Assembly: GCF_000003815.2 (NCBI RefSeq)
Contig: NC_049980.1
Coordinates: 10,305,449 to 10,369,448 of the forward strand
Direction of reading: 5' to 3'
Origin: Branchiostoma floridae
Taxonomy: Eukaryota; Chordata; Leptocardii; Amphioxiformes; Branchiostomatidae
Length of the DNA: 64,000 nucleotides
Shown here: positions 27,199 through 39,300 of the stretch, in pieces
How positions within the stretch are numbered: the first letter of the stretch is position 1
How the letters are laid out: every line of letters starts with the position of its first letter
Translations under genes and position numbers: made by a program
Notes under the pieces: generated by a model
The model's input: the letters and a program-made list of their open reading frames with translations, nothing else
What the model was told of the DNA's origin: nothing
Databases searched by the model: none

Positions 27199-27339
27199 CT
27201 ATCAAAAGCTGCCAGAGGAGTTAAACCGGCCTAGGAGTGTGTTTGAAGCAAGCTCTTTTCAACCTCCTTGGTTTGGCTACTGAAGAGACTGGTTGATGAC
27301 TCCCAGTGGCTGATGACTCCCTTTGGCCAGCCATACTCC

Positions 27340-27535
27340 ATATACCCCCTCACATGTAGCAAAAATCGGTCGGACGACGGGCCTGCGAGCTCTAAATTAC
27401 GAGGAGGCATGACCCTGACGGGAAGGTTGGAACTCTGCCATTTCTTCGTCGGCATCAGGGTCATACCTCCCTGTAATTTAGGGCTCGCAGACTCATCGTC
27501 CGATGGATTTTTGCTACATGTGAGGGGGTATAAGC
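27340..27535. repeat. Foldback repeat with arms of about 85 nt
   Basis: The left arm (TACCCCCTCACATGTAGCAA, AAATCGGTCGGACGACG, CTCTAAATTACGAGGAGG, CATGACCCTGACGG) is matched in reverse complement by the right arm ending CTACATGTGAGGGGGTATA. A short loop lies around 27425-27455. It is just upstream of the first SMC6 coding exon, probably inside its first intron. Confidence 0.7.
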
Positions 27536-27640
27536 CAGCTTTGAAACTATCTTACGCGACTGGTAAATCTGCCTGGAGATAAGGCACTCTGGTGTTGAAT
27601 AACCATAACTAGAGAGTTGTGTTTCCTCCAGAAGACCAGG

Positions 27641-30227
27641 ATGGTGAAAAGGAAGGGCAGTAACACTGAAGTGGACCAGCCGTCCACCTCCAAACGTGCG
27701 CGTGCCCAGTCTGGCCACCATGAGGAGGACCCTGATGTAGAGGAGGAGGAGGAGGAGGGGGATGGGGCTGGGGAGGAAGATGTGATGAACCTGACCCAGG
27801 GGGACCCTAACCTCAACCATCCTAATGAGGTGGTTAGTGTGGGGATTGGTCACTTGGTTAACTGTAGTGTAGATTTTTTTAAATGTTTGCAGTAGCTTTA
27901 TTTACACAGCAACCTCTTGACCACAAAATCATGATATTTTGAATCTGGATTTCCAATGAAAATACACATGCAGTGCAGAATTGTTTGTGTTAAAATGCCA
28001 TGAAAGTACATGTAGATGAAATTACGGTACTGTATGAAAGTAGGATATGGGTGATATGAAGATGATATCATAGATGTATGTAGTTGTAGATATGTGTGCA
28101 TTTTCCTCAGAAACAAGCTACTTCATCATAACTACTACCATTAACTATGTGCTGTGTTTCAACTTCTTCCTTTGGTGGGCTCTTCCATGTAATTTCTGTT
28201 ATAAACAATCATAGTAGAATTCAGTAGCAAATTGTTTATGTAGCTATTGGTGCAGACAACTGTCAACAATAGGTGCCATCAATATAGATTTTAAATTTTA
28301 ACTTTGCTGTCAATATTGCAGAAAGAAGCTGACACCGGCATCATCGAGGCCATATCTCTGAAAAACTTCATGTGCCACAGCCGTCTGGAGTTCAAGTTCG
28401 GACCTAATGTCAACTTTGTGGTGGGGAAGAACGGAAGTATGTGTAGTTCACCTACATGTTTTTTCCTTCAATGAAAGCTGTTTGACTTTCCAGTTAATAA
28501 TAGAATTCAATACATCACCAAGTTCTAACATATTGTATCTTTCTGACAGGCTTGTAGGAACCAAAATAAAAAGTTGATAGAGGAGACTCAGAGGGTATAT
28601 ATGTATTTTGAATGCAAAGGGTAGAGAAAATTACTGACATTTTCTTACACATCTTTATCTCAGTAGGGTAACTTCTAGTTCTAGGGTAACTTTTTCAGGG
28701 CCAATTATTTTGTCAGTTGGACGGAAGAAATTTATCTAAATGTAATAAAGACGATCAAAATTGCAAAAAAGGACTTGTTATACACATACAAATGTAGATA
28801 TTCCACAGTTATGAAAGAAAGTAGCACTGTTCTCTGTAAAATGATTCTAAAGATATGAAGATGTAGCAGTCATGTTCATATTGGGAGAATGTCTGTGAAC
28901 TCTCCATGGTTTTTAATCTGAATACTTGATAAAGCCGATACCCTTGTGTGTGGTTGTAGGTGGGAAGAGTGCAGTACTGACAGGGCTGGTAGTGGGACTG
29001 GGAGGGAAGGCCACCATCACAGACCGCGGGAAGAGCATCAAGAGCTTCATCAAACACGGGCAGAATGCTGCGGAGGTGGCCATCAGGATCAGGAACAGGG
29101 GCCTGGAGGCGTACAAACCCGACGAGTACGGGGAAGCCGTCATCGTGGAGCGTAGGCTGGCGCAGGACGGCGCCACTTCATACAGGCTGAAGAGTATCAA
29201 AGGTGAGTTGTGGGTGGTCTTCATTTGCAGCACTGTCTTAGATGGTAATCAAAGCAAAGCAGCCACAATGACAATTAATTTCTTTTTCACTTGGCTGAAA
29301 AGTATCAAAGATGAGTGATGTGTATTCTTCATATTCATTGTTTCAATACAAGGGAAACAATCACCATTTTCAGTTGAGCTTGCCAACCCTCATCAGATAT
29401 TTAATTCTCTGCACTGACTATCTGGAAACCAGTGTAATTATGTCAAAAGTGAATCAAAGGTGACAGGGAAACTGAATCTACTACCGCCATAGTTCAGAGG
29501 GGGTTAATCGATTGGCCCTTTCCTTTGTGTCAGAACGAAGCTGAAATTGTACAACGATGGATTCCAAAAACGCAGAATTTTCATTTAAACTCACAGACCT
29601 GTTTTTTTTCCCACGCCAGGTAAAACTATCTCCACCAAGCGTGAGGAGCTGAGCCATGTGCTGGACCACTTCAACATCCAGGTGGACAACCCTGTCTCCA
29701 TCCTGAACCAGGACACCAGCAGGAACTTCCTCCACTCCAGGAATGCCTCCGACAAGTACAAGGTATGGCTTCATCTGTCTTACAATGTCTCACAGACTGA
29801 GCTCTAAGGAGAGTCAGAATGATTATGGCAGGAGAGACCATCTGATAGTTATTGGTTTCAACTTGTTATTGGCTGAGATTGATCAATCCACTGACTTGTG
29901 TTCAACTGGCTTCCAAGGTCCCCCCTGGTGAAACCTAGGGCTGTCTCTCTCCAGCTTAAAATGCTTTTCCTTCCCTCGCATTTTTTGTAAAATACTGTTC
30001 TCTATGTTACACTTACAGTGTCTGACAGATATGTTTCTTTTAAGAAACACATCTGTCAGACACTGTAAGTGAAATCATACAGAACTTTGATGTTTTGATT
30101 TCACTGTTTGTAACGTACAGTGGACTATGTGTACAAACATTTAACAATATCTTATTGGGCAGTTATCTCCATAGACAGCAAACTTCATACTGCTGGTTAT
30201 AGTATTTGTGCATTAACATGTTTTTCT

Positions 30228-30301
<74 letters not shown>

Positions 30302-33300
30302 CAGTAGTTGATTTTGATTCAACAAGTATTTTCATTCCTGGCTGTAGTTTTTCCTGAAGGCGACCCAGCTGGAACAGATGAGCAGTGACTACAGCACCAT
30401 CCAGGAGCAGAGAGAGGAGATCCAGGCCACACTCAGGACTAAGGAGGAGGTCTGTTCTCATGGACAGGGTTGAGAATTAGAGAGGAGGAAAATGTGTAGT
30501 TCCAGGAACACCATTAATAGTGTGCTACATTTACACCTTTACATCATGTATCAGTATTATACCTTTACAAAAAAAACAGAATATGATCATGAATTTGACA
30601 TTTTTATGCACATTTTTGTTTCGTTTTTGTTTATCAAAATGTGTGCAAGTATAAAGAAGTTTTTACATGAAAATGGTGCGCTGATGACATTTATTTCAGA
30701 TGGGTTTTCAGTAAACGTGTTAAAATGTCACTAAAAAACAATGACAGTTGCAAGCACCAAAAGGACTTGATATTATCTTGGATCTAGTTTCGATAGCTGT
30801 ACCACAAGATCAAGCATGGCAGAACTGCCAAGTTTAGTGTCCTGGACTAGACAAACCATGGCTTTGAAGTAGAACTTGATTTCAGAATTTCTTCATAATG
30901 CACACATAAATGCCCTTGTTGTGTGCTCCTTTTGTAAGTAATTTCTTTAGTATTGTGAGTGATGGAGCCTGAACTAACTCCTTGTTTTGTGTTAGACTGT
31001 GCCCCAGCTGGAGAAGATTGTGTCTGAGAAGGAGCAGAGGTTCAAGGACCTGGCCACTCTCCAGGAGCTGGAGAAGAAGGTGGAAGGGCTGAAGAACATG
31101 TATGCCTGGGCACAGGTCCATGAGCTGGAGAAGGTGTGTATGACTCACATAAATCTTTCCTTCACTTTTCTTATCATTCTTAATTCTGATGTTACATTTG
31201 CTTACTCGCAGTTCACAACGTTTGCAGTTCTTGTGAGGAAACTACATGGATAAAATCAGAGCACAGTCATATGGTAGACATTGGAAGCAAGGAGGGCAGA
31301 GGCTGTCTGCAAGCGTACGAGGCAGCAAATGACAACAAGGATTTGTATGACTATGAGTTAAAAACCCTCCTTTGCACATGGTTAATATAAAGTAATCGTC
31401 CTAAATCTTCTGTTCTTCTCACTTGTTTGTGCATAGCAACTGGAGCCCATAGCCAAAGCTATCAAACAAGAAGAGGCAAGGACCCCCAAGTATGACCAGA
31501 AAGTGCAGGAGTCCATGGTGAGTTTGCTAGGTTTCTGTTGTCTTCTTTCAACTTCTAGAAGTGAAAGAAAATAATTCTCAAGTCAAAGCACCATAGAGTG
31601 ATTAATATGTATGCTGACAGTGTTTTTACATCGTGCTGGAGTTAGTGAAATGATGTACTGCAGTTGCTAAATTCATTTACTTTGACTTGGGGATTTAATT
31701 TTACAGTAGAAGGGGAGAGTAGGTTGTAGCTGTATTCTAAATTGCGTAGTTGAAACAATTCTGTAGTATAGTAATAATACATGAACAAATTTCTGCTGGG
31801 GAGGGCACTAAAAATGCAAACATAAAATGACAAGCATTTCTATATTTTCAGTAGTAGTCCTTAATTCATAGGAATAACCCAGGTTTCATGCAAATCTAAA
31901 GCTTGTGAGGAAAATTTGGTTCATTCTATGTCACCCAGGCAAGAATGTTGATACCCATTCAACGATGTATGTTTGTTATTTCTCTCTAGAAAAAAGTGGA
32001 AGCTGCAGAGGCCAAACACCAGGACATCCAGCAGAAACTACAGGAGCTGGCAGACAAGGTCCAGGCACTCAACCCAAAGCACGAGGAGGCCAAGGCCAAC
32101 CTCAAGCTGAAGAAAGACGCCTGCAAGAAAACCCAGGCGGAGCACAGGAAGGTCCTCAACCAGCTCAAGACTACCAAGAGGGACCGTGAGCAGGTCATGG
32201 AGCGGATTGATGAAATGAAAGACAGGTAACTTGTCTAGCAATAATTGTCACGTCTTGCCATCTTCACCTTATGGATTATGAATTTGTATCTATATTCAAT
32301 GGAAATGATGTAATCTTGAAACAAAAAAAATGTTCATCATGTATTAGAGGGAAGTTTGAGTGATGTACAGCTTGTACTGCAATGACACCCTAATACCCAT
32401 ATCAATAGCCACTTCAAAAATGCCCAGATTTCAGATAAAATCCCACCAAGAAAGGCTTTTAATGGTTTAAAACCTTCTTTTTATTTGAGCTCTCTCACCA
32501 GGGGCTCTAGGCGCAGGCACTAATTCTAGTGTCCCCCCTGTACTAAACGTCTGGTAACATGTGGTCTGTCCTATCCCAACAACCCCCCTCCAGTGTTCAG
32601 CAGGACTATGAGGCAGAGCGCAGGGCCAGGGAGGAACAGATCCGGCTGTTACAGGAGCAGCTGCAGAAGCTCCAGGCACAGCAGACCACCACCGACCACC
32701 AGATCGATCAGTTCGCACAGGCTGTCACTCTCTACAAGGAACAGCTCTACAATCTCAAGTAAGGCTGTCATGCATACTAGTATAACACTGAGTAGACTTC
32801 ATGGTGTAGATCTAAGGTTTTCTCTGTCTTTCAACTGTTGTGCTGCTGTTTGAGTTGGACAAGTTTTACTTTCTGTTTAGGGCAAATACAAAAAAAAATC
32901 TACAGGCACAAACCAACTTTTCACTGGCTTGAAATTTAGATGACATATGACATGTACGGTGCAATGGCCTAGTGGGTAGAGTGTTCGCCTTGCATTCGGT
33001 AGGTCGTGAGTTCAATCCCCGGCCGAGTCATACCAAAGACTTTAAAAATGGTACATGCTTCTTTCTCTGCTTAGCACTCAGCATTCGGGAAAGAGTATGG
33101 AAGTTGAACACACACCACTACCAGTGGACTAGCCCCCTGCTGTAGTGATTGCGTTGTGTGGCCCAAGGGCTACTGAAACGGAGATGGGCGCCGCCCTATG
33201 CGCCATCAGGCGCGGGAAGGAACTTTGACTTGATGACATGTACAGGATGACATGTGCTTGCTTGTCACCACTTTTGGATGGACTTGTCAGTGGACTTGTC

Positions 33301-36300
33301 TATTCCTGACTGCTTGAGTGGAAAATTGTATGATCACACTAAACTTGAAATGGATTGTCTTGGACTGTTTGATAATCTATTGCTGAATGCACACATTTTA
33401 TATAGGCTGCATAGAAGCTGTGTTATAGGTCCTTGTCTTGTGTAGAAAAAAGTGTGATTCATTGTAGTAAAGCAAACTGAAGAAATTTGGCAATGTCAGA
33501 TAGGTTAACCCTTTATACAGCTAGCTGTACTGTCTGTAACGTTATGTTTTAAGTTACAAAGTTTGAGCTTTGTTTCAACACATGGGAAACACTTACCATG
33601 AGTTTTCAGTTGATCTCACCAACCTTCAACAAATTTACAGTTAATCAGACATCTGATAAAGGTTGGCGAGATCGACTGAAAATTCATGGTGTGTTTCCTT
33701 TGTGTTGGAAAAAGCTCAAACTTTGTAACTATGGATTCTACCAACTGAGTCTTTATTGGAATATGTGTATGTTTGTTGTGCAGACGTGACGAGCAGGATA
33801 TCCAGAACACCACGCGCCAGCTGCAGCGCCGGCTACAGGACCTCCAGTCCAGCAGGAACAACAGCCTCAAGCGCTTCGGAAACTTCATGCCGGACCTGGT
33901 GCGCCAGATCAACCAGGCCTACCAGCAGGGCAGGTTCCACCAGAAACCTCGCGGGCCGCTCGGTCAGTACTCACTGCTGGGGAGTTCTTATGGCAACGTT
34001 GGAACCTGTTATACTGAATGCTTGTTGTTGGGTGCTGCATGGATAGTGCTCAAAATGCAGGTCCCAACATCATACCACAGCTGAAAAACATATGTCAAGG
34101 ACCCGTCCCTCTGTCGTGAGACATAAATTTGCTTGTTTGGACAGAATTTTTTTTTACCCCCATCAGTCTGCAAAATCTGACCTTCGTGACATGAAACTGT
34201 TGAATATGTATTTTCACAGGCTTGAAATGACACATTTAACAAGGAAGGTCAACAGTATGGGCTCCCAAACAATGGGTGGGGAAAATATTCAAAGCTGGAG
34301 ACAGCCCTTGCCGTGATACTAGAAACTGTGAACTTGTAGTGACTGATGTGTTCTATCCCCTCCCAGGAAGCTGCATCAGCCTGCGTGACCCAGAGCTGGC
34401 CCTGGCTGTGGAGAGCTGTCTGAAGAACCTGATGTTTGCCTTCTGTGCCAACGATCACCACGATGAGAGGGTGCTGGAGGGCATCATGAAGCAGGTCTGC
34501 CCCCAGGGGAGGCGCCCCTCCATCATCATCAGTCGCTTCCACGTGAGTCAGACATGGATCTCAAAACTTTGTAACATCAACCATGTCCTGGTAAAGATGC
34601 ATGCTACGGACACTGTAGTCTGTAAAAGCTATAGGTCTGATGTAACCGTATCTATCATCATCATCAGACGCTTCCACGTGAGTCAGACATAGGTCTCAAA
34701 ACTTGTCCTGGCAAATATTCCTGTGCCGGACACTGTAAAAGTCATAGATCTGATGTATCTATATAGCCGGTAACCGCCATTTAGCATGTGTCACGGCAAC
34801 AGCTGGTTATATTACCCGTTACACCTAACCTAACCATCATCAGTCACTTCCATGTGAGTCATAGATCGATCTCAAAACTTGTGTATTTGTAACAAGCTTC
34901 AACCTGGCCAAAATGCATGCTCCAGACACTGTAAAAGCCATAGGTCTGATGTAACTGTATTTATCATCATCATCATTCACTGTCTTCTGCATCTACAGTC
35001 TTTTAAAAGTATCTATATAACTGGTAAATGCTATTCGACGACATACACTAGCTTTCAAGGTATGGGGCATGGCATTGCTGGTTATATTACACTAAACGAC
35101 CTGTCACACCTTTGCACACCCGTGTACATGTATATGTGCTTTTTTTAGTTAGATCAGTTCTTTAGTGATCATTTCGCTAATTCTTCTGTTCTTATTTGTA
35201 CTGTTCTGAAGCCGTGTGCTTAACCTGTTATTGACAAGACCCTCCTTATAAAAATACTTGACTACTCGTGTTTCCAGGAGCGCCCTTACGATGTGAGTAC
35301 CAACCGAGTCCAGCACCCTGACTACCCTGCTGTGTTGGATGTACTGGATATAGAGGACCCTGTCGTCTCCAACTTCCTCATCGATCAGGTACAACATTGT
35401 GGTTATTCTCTGTTTTCCTCTTTAATGATAATGTATTTGTGTACCATTTGTGTTTTGTTCCAATCGGTAATGGACTGATTTCAAATAAGAACAAGGCTAG
35501 TATATGGTAAGGCTACCGGTAGTTCACCTTTATCCGCGGGGTAACCTATATCCGCTGTATCTAAAAACAGGGTATTTAGGAATATCAAGTCGACAGACGG
35601 CAGTTTGAAACTGCGATATTTTTAAAATGTTGCAGTTTGAAACTGCCGTCCGCTGACTTGATATCCTTAAATATTTTGCTTTAAAATACAGAGGTTATAG
35701 GTCACCCCACAGATGAAGGTAAACTGGCATTACTAAGATTGATGACATGTTATGAAGATCTGATGCTTGTTTTTTTATGTATGCCCTTGTCTCGCCTGTT
35801 GTACTTAGCTTCAGGTGTGTACTGTAGGCATGAAACCTCTACTAACACACTTATTGAGAAGAGGAGAGTTTGAACGGTGTGCTTGACTAAAAACACGTGC
35901 TGTGGTTAAGCTGCATTTCACTAGCTATTAAATTTTAAAAAAGCGGCATGCCCCGCCTCTGCCTAACCCTCGTCGTGCCCGTTCCTCCCCCAGCGGAAGA
36001 TCGAGTGTGTGCTGATGATTAAGGACAACAAGGAGGCTCGTCAGGTGATGCAGCTGCAGCGCCCCCCCAGGAACTGTAACGAGGCCTTCACAGCCATGGG
36101 GGACCAGGTGTACACCAACAGATACTACTCCTCCAACACCGACAAGTCTTCTTACCTCCGTGTGAGCATTGAGGAGGAAGTACAGTGAGTTCTTCAGAAC
36201 TTGTCGTGTTTTTACTAAAGCATATGTTATATTAGAGCATAGCAGTGTGTAAAATTGTAGAAGAATTGCTATTTGTTAACAGAAATCACGTAGTCTTCAC

Positions 36301-39300
36301 AGCATTTTTTATGTCAAAATGATGATGCTGTAGTAGTAGTGATTGTTGTTATTTTCTTCACCAGCATATGAAAAAATGATTACCAAATTGCACTAAATCT
36401 TAGAATATTCATGGTTGTTTCATTTGTGTTTTTTTTTCACTGCAAATAGATGATACCATGATTATACATTTCCTATGTATTACTAGAAGTATTGTACTAT
36501 ATGTAATTAATTAAACCACAGACTTAAAACACAGCAAAAACTTTCATTCCTCTTCTACCTCAATTTAAGCCTCACAAAAATAAATGTATTTACAGTATGA
36601 GAAAAGAATTGCAGTCCTAAGGACGGGACGTTACGCCGTTCACTGTTCATTGCGCTTGTTGAAAACAGCTAGAGAAATTTCCCCGGTACAATGAACCTGT
36701 AAATACTATACAAAGTGTCTGTTCTCTCTGTCACGACCAGTGGAAGACTAGCTCTTCAGTGGGCTAAAACTGGATGGAGATCACTTTCCTTTGAAATTCC
36801 CTTTTCCCCAGAGAGACTCAGGAGCGTCTGCAGCGTCTCCAGCAGGATGGAAGCGCCACCCGGCAGCAGCTGGCGGAACTGGAGCAGGACATCCGTAAGA
36901 ACCAGCAGGAGCAGCGCCGCCACCAGACTCAGAAGATGAAGACTCAAGAGAGCATCAACAAAATACAATATGTAAGTGGGGTTATCCTGTGTTTGTATAG
37001 ACTTATTTCTGTTTGTAGTATACCTAGGCCATGTTGATTTGATCATATGGTTGAAATCCTGTGTGCATCAATTTTCGGCCATTTCCAAAGATTGGGAAAA
37101 ATTTAGTCATAGTAGCTGCAAAGTAAGCAAGTATATGCCGTTGAATGCAAAAAAATATCGTAAAACATCTACTAATATCATAGATTGGCAAGGTCATAAA
37201 AGAAGGTTTTAAAGAAAAGATGAAGGATATATCATTCAGTATAACATACATCATGTAATCAAATCAACATGGCCTTATATATAGTTATAGCAAAACTCTA
37301 AAGTCCTTTTTAGTCTGTATCTCATGTAAGTATTTGAATATTCTGGTTTTCACTTTTTCCACCTCTCAGGAGATCCGTGACTTGCAGTCTGTTGAGGAGC
37401 CTACACCAGTGGATGTGTCAACCTTGGTAAGTCTTAGTCCTTTTCTTATCTGTGACTTGATTTCTTACTTAGAGCACATCATTCATGATAAGCATCAAGG
37501 ACAAATACAATCAAGAAAAATTGCATGAGGTCTTTTGTTGCTTTTGGAAAGACTTTAAAGACCAAGGTTGTACTATAAAACCAACCCATAAAATCAGCTA
37601 ATGTAAACTACCCGACCTCAGTCTGGTCCCATCCACCATGGTGTTCACATTGGTGGAGGCAGGCTAAGACAGTTTAGCAAGTATCAGAGTTTCTCTTCAA
37701 GAGAGTTTTAAATGTACAGTCTTGAACAGCCGATTTTTGGGCATCCAAGCGAGGGTAGAAGTGAAGTATGTCTGCACATAGATTTATACACAATTCAACT
37801 TAGCAAAAGAGTTTTGAAATGTACGTAAGACAGTGTTGAACAGATAAGGAATTTAAGCATGGCTGCACATATACGCAATTGAACTTAGCATCTCCTTCAT
37901 CTTTTTCAGGAAGAGGAAGTGATGATGTATGATGAGCAGATCAAAAGCCTGGAGGAGAAGATGGAAACCATCGAGACTGACTTCAATGCTCAGAAGGAAG
38001 ACCTGGAGGAGGCAGAGTCAGCTTACCAACAGATCGACCAGCAGATCCGGGAGCTGGCAGATAGTGCAGATCCACTGAAGGTGTGGGCCGCTTTTCTTGC
38101 TAACAGTTGAACTTGTACTAGAGGCCATCTCTACGTACCGACCACCTGGCCAATGTGACCACTTTTTGATGGTCCCTAAGATAATGTTTCCCATTGACAC
38201 AGTAGCAGTATCTAGTATTTGATTACACTGCTGCTAGGATCCCTGACACGGGTGGGCAGAAGTCAGATAGTCTTCACACTGCGCTTCCATGTGACTCCAT
38301 CCAGCGGGCTCACACTAGTTAGACCGCACACCTTGATGTCCCTCCTAACACATTCTATCTAGGATTTCCTTGATATACCACGACCTCTGTTGCCTGACAA
38401 TGTCAAGTAGAATCAAGAATCAATTAGCATTAAGAATGCTGTCTATAGTCAACACCTGTCCACATAGACCAGATTTTCTGTGTCCCTCTTGAGCTGTATT
38501 GACTGCCTTTGAATGTCCCCTTTAAGGCTAAATATGTCACATGCTCTAACAGAAATGGAAACATAACCTTGTTTTAGGATGACCTTGGCCGTGCAGACAT
38601 TGAGATTTCCCAAGCCAAGCAGCACAGGAAGCACTACGAGCAGAAACACAAGGAACACCTGAAGAAGATTGCCGACATGCAGAAGGAACATGACAAACAT
38701 GCTAAGAAAGTGGAGGTGAGTGTGGAGTCCTTATTACCTGGTCTTACTTTCAATGACGCTCTGTTTAAGCCTCAAGGATCAAACTTGGGGTTTCAAGATC
38801 TATTACACATTTGTGCAATTATGATGTCTTTTTTATGTCTACTTGCGTTACCCTCTTTCCCAGTAAACTCTACTTCTTAAAACGATGACTTTGTGAAATG
38901 TGACTTTGAAATATTTGACAGATTTACAGTGCTTGAAATACCCAAGTTGCACACTTGCAAATGCAACCACAGTTTGCTTGGTGCAACTTAACTTTAAACC
39001 CAGGTAGTGCAGTGTGCAGCATGAGATTTTGCAGTTAGAACATTGCTTTCCCCCACCTAGGTGCATAAGCTTTTGTACTTATTTCTTGATAAGATAAAAC
39101 ATAAGCAGTAACGTGTAACTCAAAGATAATGGATAAGTAGCTGATTTGAAGAAAGTAATAACTTGGAAGTGGGCCTAACTGAAATGTTGATGGTTCAACC
39201 GGTTTTTGACTCGGGTTGCCGCCTGGGCTGATAAAAGTATATTAAGCACTGGATTTAATAACCTCATGTGAGACTTTTAAACCTTTGGATGGTATTCTTC

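Noticed and set aside
27461-27853. Minus-strand frames of 89 and 130 codons opposite the first SMC6 exon
   Set aside because: Antisense to a well-supported coding exon; no homology or splice logic of their own.
30120-30461. Thr-His and Val-Cys repeat frames across the CA microsatellite
   Set aside because: Translations of a dinucleotide repeat, not proteins.
32958-33040. tRNA gene
   Set aside because: Boxes A and B are present but the sequence continues into a SINE body with flanking duplication, and a cloverleaf with proper acceptor stem was not found.
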